Positions 53,786-64,000 of a stretch of 64,000 nt of DNA are shown here, in pieces (positions within the stretch are counted from its first letter, which is position 1; every line of letters begins with the position of its first letter). Where the stretch lies: the NCBI GenBank assembly GCA_958496175.1, contig OY292277.1, positions 1,178,001 to 1,242,000 on the forward strand, read 5' to 3'. The DNA is from Sisyra terminalis (Eukaryota; Arthropoda; Insecta; Neuroptera; Sisyridae). The notes beneath the pieces are model-generated. The model did not search any database. It was not told where the DNA came from and worked only from the letters and a program-made list of their open reading frames with translations. Position numbers and translations under genes: made by a program.

Positions 53786-55027
53786 TAACCGCAATGATAT
53801 CCGCAAAAATAACCGCAATAATATCCGCAAAAATAACCGCAAATATTACCGCAAAATAACCGCAATGATATCCGCAAAAATAACCGCAAATATCACCGCA
53901 AAATAACCGCAATGATATCCGCAAAAATAACCGCAAATATCACCGCAAAATAACCGCAATGATATCCGCAAAAATAACCGGAAATGTTACCGCAAAATAG
54001 CCGCAATGATATCCGCAAAAATAACCGCAATAATATCCGCAAAAATAACCGCAATAATATCCGCAAAAATAACCGCAATGATATCCGCAAAAATAACCGC
54101 AAATATCACCGCAAAATAACCGCAATGATATCCGCAAAAATAACCGCAATAATATCCGCAAAAATAACCGCATTGATATCCGCAAAATTAACCGCAAATA
54201 TTACAGCAAAATAACCGCAATAATATCCGCAAAAATAACCGCAAATATCACCGCAAAATAACCGCAATGATATCCGCAAAAATAACCGCCAATATCACCG
54301 CAAAATAACCGCAATGATATCCGCAAAAATAACCGCAATGATATCCGCAAAATAACCGCAATGATATCCGCAAAAATAACCGCAATAATATCCGCAAAAA
54401 TAACCGCAAATGTTACCGCAAAATAACCGCAATGATATCCGCAAAAATAACCGCAATAATATCCGCAAAAATAACCGCAAATGTTACCGCAAAATAACCG
54501 CAATGATATCCGCAAAAATAACCGCAATAATATCCGCAAAAATAACCGCAATAATATCCGCAAAAATAACCGCAATGATATCCGCAAAAATAACCGCAAA
54601 TATCACCGCAAAATAACCGCAATGATATCCGCAAAAATAACCGCAATGATATTCCCAAAAATAACCGCAAATATCACCGCAATATAACCGCAATGATATC
54701 CGCAAAAATAACCGCAATAATATCCGCAAAAATAACCGCAATAATATCCGCAAAAATAACCGCAATGATATCCGCAAAAATAACCGCAAATATTACCGCA
54801 AAATAACCGCAATGATATCCGCAAAAATAACCGCAAATATCACCGCAAAATAACCGCAATGATATCCGCAAAAATAACCGCAATGATATTCCCAAAAATA
54901 ACCGCAAATATCACCGCAATATAACCGCGATGATATCCGCAAAAATAACCGCAATAATATCCGCAAAAATAACCGCAATAATATCCGCAAAAATAACCGC
55001 AATGATATCCGCAAAAATAACCGCAAA
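53786..55027 (-). repeat. 1,906-bp higher-order block, copy 2
   Basis: Copy of 51,880-53,121. An odd unit, ACCGCGATGATATCC near 54,926, is private to this copy. From 54,201 on, the block repeats again at 924 bp spacing (55,125 onward). Confidence 0.92.
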
Positions 55028-55975
55028 TATCACCGCAAAATAACCGCAATGATATCCGCAAAAATAACCGCAATAATATCCGCAAAAATAACCGCATTGA
55101 TATCCGCAAAATTATCCGCAAATATTACAGCAAAATAACCGCAATAATATCCGCAAAAATAACCGCAAATATCACCGAAAAATAACCGCAATGATATCCG
55201 CAAAAATAACCGCCAATATCACCGCAAAATAACCGCAATGATATCCGCAAAAATAACCGCAATGATATCCGCAAAATAACCGCAATGATATCCGCAAAAA
55301 TAACCGCAATAATATCCGCAAAAATAACCGCAAATGTTACCGCAAAATAACCGCAATGATATCCGCAAAAATAACCGCAATAATATCCGCAAAAATAACC
55401 GCAAATGTTACCGCAAAATAACCGCAATGATATCCGCAAAAATAACCGCAATAATATCCGCAAAAATAACCGCAATAATATCCGCAAAAGTAACCGCAAT
55501 GATATCCGCAAAAATAACCGCAAATATCACCGCAAAATAACCGCAATGATATCCGCAAAAATAACCGCAATGATATTCCCAAAAATAACCGCAAATATCA
55601 CCGCAATATAACCGCAATGATATCCGCAAAAATAACCGCAATAATATCCGCAAAAATAACCGCAATAATATCCGCAAAAATAACCGCAATGATATCCGCA
55701 AAAATAACCGCAAATATTACCGCAAAATAACCGCAATGATATCCGCAAAAATAACCGCAAATATCACCGCAAAATAACCGCAATGATATCCGCAAAAATA
55801 ACCGCAATGATATTCCCAAAAATAACCGCAAATATCACCGCAATATAACCGCAATGATATCCGCAAAAATAACCGCAATAATATCCGCAAAAATAACCGC
55901 AATAATATCCGCAAAAATAACCGCAATAATATCCGCAAAAATAACCGCAATGATATCCGCCAAAATAACCGCAAA
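55028..55975 (-). repeat. 924-bp partial third copy of the 1,906-bp block
   Basis: Matches 54,201-54,907 at 924 bp, including both TATTCCCAAA units (55,574 and 55,811, again 237 bp apart). Private changes are AAAATTATCCGC near 55,110, ATCACCGAAAAATAACC near 55,175 and AAAAGTAACC near 55,488. This is the last place where I see the TTCCC variant. Confidence 0.88.
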
Positions 55976-57137
55976 TATTACCGCAAAATAACCGCAATGA
56001 TATCCGCAAAAATAACCGCAAATATCACCGCAAAATAACCGCAATGATATCCGCAAAAATAACCGCAATGATATCCGCAAAAATAACCGCAAATATTACC
56101 GCAAAATAACCGCAATGATATCCGCAAAAATAACCGCAAATATCACCGCAAAATAACCGCAATGATATCCGCAAAAATAACCGCAATAATATCCGCAAAA
56201 ATAACCGCAATGATATCCGCAAAAACACCGGCAAATATCACCGCAAAATAACCGCAATGATATCCGCAAAAATAACCGCAATAATATCCGCAAAAATAAC
56301 CGCAATGATATCCGCCAAAATAACCGCAAATATTACCGCAAAATAACCGCAATGATATCCGCAAAAATAACCGCAAATATCACCGCAAAATAACCGCAAT
56401 GATATCCGCAAAAATAACCGCAATGATATCCGCAAAAATAACCGCAAATATTACCGCAAAATAACCGCAATGATATCCGCAAAAATAACCGCAAATATCA
56501 CCGCAAAATAACCGCAATGATATCCGCAAAAATAACCGCAATAATATCCGCAAAAATAACCGCAATGATATCCGCAAAAATAACCGCAAATATTACCGCA
56601 AAATAACCGCAATGATATCCGCAAAAATAACCGCAAATATCACCGCAAAATAACCGCAATGATATCCGCAAAAATAACCGCAATAATATCCGCAAAAATA
56701 TCCGCCATAATATCCGCAAAAATAACCGCAATGATATCCGCAAAAATAACCGCAAATATCACCGCAAAATAACCGCAATGATATCCGCAAAATTAACCGC
56801 AATAATATTAGCAAAAATAACCGCAAATATCACCGCAAAATAACCGCTATGATATCCGCAAAAATAACCGCAAATATTACCGCTAAATAACCGCAATGAT
56901 ATCCGCAAAAATAACCGCAATGATATCCGCAAAAATATCCGCAATAATATCCGCAAAAATAACCGCAAATGTTACCGCAAAATAACCGCAATGATATCCG
57001 CAAAAATAACCGCAATGATATCCGCAAAAATAACTGCAAAAATATCCGCAAAAATAACCGCAATGATATCCGCAAAAATAACCGCAAATATTACCGCAAA
57101 ATAACCGCAATGATATCCGCAAAAATAACCGCAAATA
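55976..57137 (-). repeat. Satellite with a partial copy of the 57-58 kb words
   Basis: About 56,451-57,137 matches 57,705-58,391 at 1,254 bp. Near 56,225 one unit has three clustered changes (AAAAACACCGGC for AAAAATAACCGC). Near 56,808 an AATATTAGCAAAA unit is present. No gene was seen. Confidence 0.82.
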
Positions 57138-58581
57138 TCACCGCAAAATTACCGCAATGATATCCGCAAAAATAACCGCAATGATATCCGCAAAAATAAC
57201 CGCAAATATCATCGCAAAATAACCGCAATGATATCCGCCAAAATAACCGCAAATATCACCGCAAAATAACCGCAATGATATCCGCAAAAATAACCGCAAT
57301 GATATCCGCAAAAATAACCGCAAATATTACCGCAAAATAACCGCAATGATATCCGCAAAAATAACCGCAAATATCACCGCAAAATAACCGCAATGATATC
57401 CGCAGAATAACCGCAATGATATCCGCAAAAATAACCGCAATAATATCCGCAAAAATAACCGCAATGATATCCGCAAAAATAACGGCAAATATCACCGCAA
57501 AATAACCGCAATGATATCCGCAAAAATAACCGCAATAATATCCGCAAAAATAACCGCAATGATATCCGCAAAAATAACCGAAAATTTTACCGCAAAATAA
57601 CCGCAATGATATCCGCAAAAATTACCGCAAATATCACCGCAAAATAACCGCAATGATATCCGCAAAAATAACCGCAATGATATCCGCAAAAATAACCGCA
57701 AATATTACCGCAAAATAACCACAATGATATCCGCAAAAATAACCGCAAATATCACCGCAAAATAACCGCAATGATATCCGCAAAAATAACCGCAATAATA
57801 TCCGCAAAAATAACCGCAATGATATCCGCAAAAATAACCGCAAATATTACCGCAAAATAACCGCAATGATATCCGCAAAAATAACCGCAAATATCACAGC
57901 AAAATAACCGCAATGATATCCGCAAAAATAACCGCAATAATATCCGCAAAAATAACCGCCATAATATCCGCAAAAATAACCGCAATGATATCCGCAAAAA
58001 TAACCGCAAATATCACCGCAAAATAACCGCAATGATATCCGCAAAATTAAACGCAATAATATCCGCAAAAATAACCGCAAATATCACCGCAAAATAACCG
58101 CTATGATATCCGCAAAAATAACCGCAAATATTACCGCAAAATAACCGCAATGATATCCGCAAAAATAACCGCAATGATATCCGCAAAAATATCCGCAATA
58201 ATATCCGCAAAAATAACCGCAAATGTTACCGCTAAATAACCGCAATGATATCCGCAAAAATATCCGCAATGATATCCGCAAAAATAACCGCAATGATATC
58301 CGCAAAAATAACAGCAAAAATATCCGCAAAAATAACCGCAATGATATCCGCAAAAATAACCGCAAATATTACCGCAAAATAACCGCAATGATATCCGCAA
58401 AAATAACCGCAAATATCACCGCAAAATAACCGCAATGATATCCGCAAAAATAACCGCAAATATCATCGCAAAATAACCGCAATGATATCCGCAAAAATAA
58501 CCGCAATAATATCCGCAAAAATAACCGCAATAATATCCGCAAAAATAACCGCTATGATATCCGCAAAAATAACCGCAAATA
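57138..58581 (-). repeat. 1.35-1.44 kb tandem pair, unit 1
   Basis: Matches the next unit at 1,444 bp for its first part (the CCGCAGAATAACC marker is at 57,400 and 58,844) and at 1,349 bp from about 57,630. The difference is 95 bp, three 24-mers plus one 23-mer. ATCATCGCAAAATAACC units near 57,210 and 58,464 are typical of this part of the array. Confidence 0.87.
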
Positions 58582-59868
58582 TCACCGCAAAATAACCGCA
58601 ATGATATCCGCAAAAATAACCGCAATGATATCCGCAAAAATAACCGCAAATATCATCGCAAAATAACCGCAATGATATCCGCCAAAATAACCGCAAATAT
58701 CACCGCTAAATAACCGCAATGATATCCGCAAAAATAACCGCAAAGATATCCGCAAAAATAACCGCAAATATTACCGCAAAATAACCGCAATGATATCCGC
58801 AAAAATAACCGCAAATATCACCGCAAAATAACCGCAATGATATCCGCAGAATAACCGCAATGATATCCGCAAAAATAACCGCAATAATATCCGCAAAAAT
58901 AACCGCAATGATATCCGCAAAAATAACCGCAAATATTACCGCAAAATAACCGCAATGATATCCGCAAAAATTACCGCAAATATCACCGCAAAATAACCGC
59001 AATGATATCCGCAAAAATAACCGCAATGATATCCGCTAAAATAACCGCAAATATTACCGCAAAATAACCACAATGATATCCGCAAAAATAACCGCAAATA
59101 TCACCGCAAAATAACCGCAATGATATCCGCAAAAATAACCGCAATAATATCCGCAAAAATAACCGCAATGATATCCGCAAAAATAACCGCAAATATTACC
59201 GCAAAATAACCGCAATGATATCCGCAAAAATAACCGCAAATATCACCGCAAAATAACCGCAATGATATCCGCAAAAATAACCGCAATAATATCCGCAAAA
59301 ATAACCGCCATAATATCCGCAAAAATAACCGCATTGATATCCGCAAAAATAACCGCAAATATCACCGCAAAATAACCGCAATGATATCCGCAAAATTAAC
59401 CGCAATAATATCCGCAAAAATAACCGCAAATATCACCGCAAAATAACCGCTATGATATCCGCAAAAATAACCGCAAATATTACCGCAAAATAACCGCAAT
59501 GATATCCGCAAAAATAACCGCAATGATATCCGCAAAAATATCCGCAATAATATCCGCAAAAATAACCGCAAATGTTACCGCAAAATAACCGCAATGATAT
59601 CCGCAAAAATAACCGCAATGATATCCGCAAAAATAACCGCAATGATATCCGCAAAAATAACCGCAAAAATATCCGCAAAAATAACCGCAATGATATCCGC
59701 AAAAATAACCGCAAATATTACCGCAAAATAACCGCAATGATATCCGCAAAAATAACCGCAAATATCACCGCAAAATAACCGCAATGATATCCGCAAAAAT
59801 AACCGCAAATATCACCGCAAAATAACCGCAATGATATCCGCAAAAATAACCGCAATAATATCCGCAAA
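58582..59868 (-). repeat. 1.35-1.44 kb tandem pair, unit 2
   Basis: Copy of unit 1 lacking one 95-bp word near 58,920. It keeps the CCGCAGAATAACC marker (58,844) and the CCGCCATAATATCC marker (59,308, matching 57,959). Private changes include AATAACCGCATTGATATCC near 59,330. Confidence 0.87.
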
Positions 59869-62220
59869 AATAACCATAAATATTACCGCAAAATAACCGC
59901 AATGATATCCGCAAAAATAACCGCAAATATCACCGCAAAATAACCGCAATGATATCCGCAAAAATAACCGCAAATATCACCGCAAAATAACCGCAATGAT
60001 ATCCGCAAAAATAACCGCAAATATTACAGCAAAATAACCGCAATAATATCCGCAAAAATAACCGCAAATATTACCGCAAAATAACCGCAATGATATCCGC
60101 AAAAATAACCGCAAATATCGCCGCCAAATAACCGCAATGATATCCGCAAAAATAACCGCAATAATATCCGCAAAAATAACCATAAATATTACCGCAAAAT
60201 AACCGCAATGATATCCGCAAAAATAACCGCAAATATCACCGCAAAAAAACCGCAATGATATCCGCGAAAAAAACCGCAATGATATCCGCAAAAATAACCG
60301 CAATAATATCCGCAAAAATAACCGCAATGATATCCGCAAAAATAACCGCAAATATTACCGCAAAATAACCGCAATGATATCCGCAAAAATAACCGCAAAT
60401 ATCACCGCAAAATAACCGCAATGATATCCGCAAAAATAACCGCAATAATATCCGCAAAAATAACCGCAATAATATCCGCAAAAATAACCGCAAATATTAC
60501 CGCAAAATAACCGCAAGGATATCCGCAAAATTAACCGCAATGATATCCGCAAAAATAACCGCAATGATATCCGCAAAAATAACCGCAAATATCACCGCAA
60601 AATAACCGCAATGATATCCGCAAAAATAACCGCAATTATATCCGCAAAAATAACCGCAATGATATCCGCAAAAATAACCGCCATAATATCCGCAAAAATA
60701 ACCGCAAATATTACCGCAAAATAACCGCAATGATATCCGCAAAAATTTCCTCAAATATCACCGCAAAATAACCGCAATGATATCCGCAAAAATAACCGCA
60801 ATGATATCCGCAAAAATAACCGCAATAATATCCGCAAAAATAACCGCAATGATATCCGCAAAAATAACCGCAAATATTACCGCAAAATAACCGCAATGAT
60901 ATCCGCAAAAATAACCGCAATTTTTACCGCAAAATAACCGCAATGATATCCGCAAAAATAACCGCAATGATATCCGCAAAAATAACCGCAATTATTACAG
61001 CAAAATAACCGCCATAATATCCGCAAAAATAACCGCAATGATATCCGCAAAATAACCGCAAATATCACCGCAAAATAACCGCAATGATATCCGCAAATAT
61101 CACCGCAAAATAACCGCAATGATATCCGCAAAAATAACCGCAATAATATCCGCAAAATTAACCGCAAATGTTACAGCAAAATAACCGCAATGATATCCGC
61201 AAAAATAACCGCAATAATATCCGCAAAAATAACCGCAATGATATCCGCAAAAATAACCGCAAATATTACCGCAAAATAACCGCAATGATATCCGCAAAAA
61301 TAACCGCAAATATCACCGCAAAATAACCGCAATGATATCCGCAAAAATAACCGCAATGATATCCGCAAAAATAACCGCAAATATTACCGCAAAATAACCG
61401 CAATGATATCCGCAAAAATAACCGCAAATATCACCGCAAAATAACCGCAATGATATCCGAAAAAATAACCGCAAATATCACCGCAAAATAACCGCAATGA
61501 TATCCGCAAAAATAACCGCAAATATCACCGGAAAATAACCGCAATGATATCCGCAAATATAACCGCAATAATATCCGCAAAAATAACCGCAAATGTTACC
61601 GCAAAATAACCGCAATAATATCCGCAAAAATAACCGCAATGATATCCGCAAAAATAACCGCAAATATCACCGCAAAATAACCGCAATGATATCCGCAAAA
61701 ATAACCGCAATGATATCCGCAAAAATAACCGCACATATCACCGCAAAATAACCGCAATGATATCCGCAAAAATAACCGCAATAATATCCGCAAAAATAAC
61801 CGCAAATGTTACCGCAAAATAACCGCAATAATATCCGCAAAAATAACCGCAATGATATCCGCAAAAATAACAGCAAACAACACCGCAAAATAACCGCAAT
61901 GATATCCGAAAAAATAACCGCAATAATATCCACAAAAATAACCGCAAATATCACCGCAAAATAACCGCAATGATATCCGCAATAATAACCGCAAATATTA
62001 CCGCAAATTAACCGCAATGATATCCGCAAAAATAACCGCAATGATATCCGCAAAAATAACCGCATTAATATCCGCAAAAATAACCGCAATGATATCTGCA
62101 AAAATAACCGCAAATATTACCGCAAAATAACCGCAATGATATCCGCAAAAATAACCGCAAATATCACCGCAAAATAACCGCAATGATATCCGCAAAAATA
62201 ACCGCAATAATATCCGCAAA
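59869..62220 (-). repeat. 2,352-bp tandem pair, unit 1
   Basis: Matches the next unit at 2,352 bp up to about 61,040, then at 2,247 bp. The step is 105 bp and is one of the few that is not an obvious whole-unit sum. Markers are TAACCATAAA (59,871 and 60,177), ATCGCCGCCAAATAACC (about 60,118), TATCCGCGAAAAAAACC (about 60,260), AAATTTCCTCAAATATC (about 60,745) and GCAAATATAACCGC (about 61,554). Confidence 0.92.
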
Positions 62221-64000
62221 AATAACCATAAATATTACCGCAAAATAACCGCAATGATATCCGCAAAAATAACCGCAAATATCACCGCAAAATAACCGCA
62301 ATGATATCCGCAAAAATAACCGCAAATATCACCGCAAAATAACCGCAATGATATCCGCAAAAATAACCGCAAATATTACAGCAAAATAACCGCAATAATA
62401 TCCGCAAAAATAACCGCAAATATTACCGCAAAATAACCGCAATGATATCCGCAAAAATAACCGCAAATATCGCCGCCAAATAACCGCAATGATATCCGCA
62501 AAAATAACCGCAATAATATCCGCAAAAATAACCATAAATATTACCGCAAAATAACCGCAATGATATCCGCAAAAATAACCGCAAATATCACCGCAAAAAA
62601 ACCGCAATGATATCCGCGAAAAAAACCGCAATGATATCCGCAAAAATAACCGCAATAATATCCGCAAAAATAACCGCAATGATATCCGCAAAAATAACCG
62701 CAAATATTACCGCAAAATAACCGCAATGATATCCGCAAAAATAACCGCAAATATCACCGCAAAATAACCGCAATGATATCCGCAAAAATAACCGCAATAA
62801 TATCCGCAAAAATAACCGCAATAATATCCGCAAAAATAACCGCAAATATTACCGCAAAATAACCGCAATGATATCCGCAAAATTAACCGCAATGATATCC
62901 GCAAAAATAACCGCAATGATATCCGCAAAAATAACCGCAAATATCACCGCAAAATAACCGCAATGATATCCGCAAAAATAACCGCAATTATATCCGCAAA
63001 AATAACCGCAATGATATCCGCAAAAATAACCGCCATAATATCCGCAAAAATAACCGCAAATATTACCGCAAAATAACCGCAATGATATCCGCAAAAATTT
63101 CCTCAAATATCACCGCAAAATAACCGCAATGATATCCGCAAAAATAACCGCAATGATATCCGCAAAAATAACCGCAATAATATCCGCAAAAATAACCGCA
63201 ATGATATCCGCAAAAATAACCGCAAATATTACCGCAAAATAACCGCAATGATATCCGCAAAAATAACCGCAATTTTTACCGCAAAATAACCGCAATGATA
63301 TCCGCAAAAATAACCGCAATGATATCCGCAAAAATAACCGCAATTATTACAGCAAAATAACCGCCATAATATCCGCAAAAATAACCGCAATAATATCCGC
63401 AAAATTAACCGCAAATGTTACAGCAAAATAACCGCAATGATATCCGCAAAAATAACCGCAATAATATCCGCAAAAATAACCGCAATGATATCCGCAAAAA
63501 TAACCGCAAATATTACCGCAAAATAACCGCAATGATATCCGCAAAAATAACCGCAAATATCACCGCAAAATAACCGCAATGATATCCGCAAAAATAACCG
63601 CAATGATATCCGCAAAAATAACCGCAAATATTACCGCAAAATAACCGCAATGATATCCGCAAAAATAACCGCAAATATCACCGCAAAATAACCGCAATGA
63701 TATCCGCAAAAATAACCGCAAATATCACCGCAAAATAACCGCAATGATATCCGCAAAAATAACCGCAAATATCACCGGAAAATAACCGCAATGATATCCG
63801 CAAATATAACCGCAATAATATCCGCAAAAATAACCGCAAATGTTACCGCAAAATAACCGCAATAATATCCGCAAAAATAACCGCAATGATATCCGCAAAA
63901 ATAACCGCAAATATCACCGCAAAATAACCGCAATGATATCCGCAAAAATAACCGCAATAATAAAGGCAAAAATAACCGCAAATATTACCGCAAAATAACC
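62221..64000 (-). repeat. 2,352-bp tandem pair, unit 2 (cut by window end)
   Basis: Copy of the preceding unit with the same markers: TAACCATAAA at 62,223 and 62,529, TATCCGCGAAAAAAACC near 62,612, AAATTTCCTCAAATATC near 63,097 and GCAAATATAACCGC near 63,801. A 105-bp stretch around unit 1's 61,045-61,150 is missing. The last unit before the window end carries three clustered changes (AATAATAAAGGC for AATAATATCCGC, near 63,962). Confidence 0.92.

Larger units (their letters stand above)
16161..64000 (-). repeat. Satellite array, right arm (inverted orientation)
   Basis: This is the same satellite as the left arm, read on the bottom strand. Top-strand units are AATGATATCCGC then AAAAATAACCGC, with AATAATATCCGC as the common alternative and AAATATCACCGC / AAATATTACCGC / AAATGTTACCGC marking the 23-mers. 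It runs without a break to base 64000, where it is cut mid-unit. No gene, RNA gene, transposon or unique DNA was seen in 47.8 kb. Linked variants such as AATATTACAGC next to AAAATTAACCGC are shared with the left arm, so both arms come from one family. Confidence 0.98.

Noticed and set aside
1..64000. CRISPR array
   Set aside because: Repeats are short and regular, but there are no unique spacers between them, no leader and no cas genes. Every interval is again satellite.
1..64000. Telomere or telomere-like repeat
   Set aside because: A strand-biased G/T-rich repeat with a switch resembles telomeric organisation superficially. However, units are 23-24 bp with only GG pairs, do not match known telomeric motifs, and form kilobase higher-order repeats.
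1..64000. G-quadruplex-forming array
   Set aside because: G runs are never longer than the GG of GCGG, spaced about 12 bp apart, so at best weak two-layer structures with long loops would form.
1..64000. Phased A-tract DNA bending
   Set aside because: T5/A5 tracts recur every 24 bp (about 2.3 helical turns) or at 47 bp (about 4.5 turns), which is out of phase with the 10.5-bp helix. The bends would largely cancel.
1..64000. Identification with a named satellite family or species
   Set aside because: I do not recognise the unit as any satellite I can name with confidence. A search of the 24-mer and 47-mer against repeat and genome databases would be decisive, and I cannot run it.

Overview
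The whole window is satellite DNA. I find no gene, RNA gene, mobile element, CRISPR array or promoter that I can support. All 64 kb except about 26 bases is built from one short module. Read on its G-rich strand, the module is a 24-mer made of two 12-mers (GCGGTTATTTTT then GCGGATATCATT), interspersed with a 23-mer made of an 11-mer and a 12-mer (GCGGTTATTTT then GCGGTGATATTT, or the TAATATTT, TAACATTT and GCTG- forms). Both probably descend from one 12-bp ancestor starting GCGG. The array is already running at base 1 and still running at base 64000, so neither end is seen.

Layout. Bases 1-16160 carry the G-rich (GCGG) strand on top. At 16150-16169 the array flips through a short hairpin (TTGCGGTTA, TT, TAACCGCAA). 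It is followed by an AT-only stretch (16168-16193) that includes the only clearly non-satellite bases in the window. From 16161 to 64000 the same satellite runs in the opposite orientation, with the C-rich (CCGC) strand on top.

Higher-order structure. Inside each arm, longer blocks recur and can be followed by shared rare variants. Left arm: a ~2.84-2.94 kb tandem pair (about 4.3-10.1 kb), a ~1.04-1.09 kb tandem pair (13.4-15.6 kb), and a block repeated near 0.3, 2.7 and 9.8 kb. Right arm: (i) 16.5-44.7 kb, a family of six related copies that includes a 3,749-bp tandem pair and a ~9 kb segment repeated 13.5-14.05 kb downstream; (ii) 44-56 kb, shorter 0.77-2.46 kb blocks with their own variants; (iii) 56-64 kb, blocks of 1.35-1.44 kb and 2.35 kb. 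Length differences between copies are nearly always whole units or sums of units (24, 47, 48, 71, 95/96), as expected from unequal exchange or replication slippage.

Host. Nothing identifies the species. A clean, uninterrupted, multi-kilobase, hierarchically organised satellite points to a eukaryotic nuclear genome, for example centromeric or other heterochromatin, or a supernumerary chromosome. That is inference. The many short open frames (up to 168 codons) are an arithmetic by-product of the repeat: the 24-mer is open in five of six frames, and stops come only from the 23-mer. All block boundaries below were read by eye and are good to roughly 50-100 bp.
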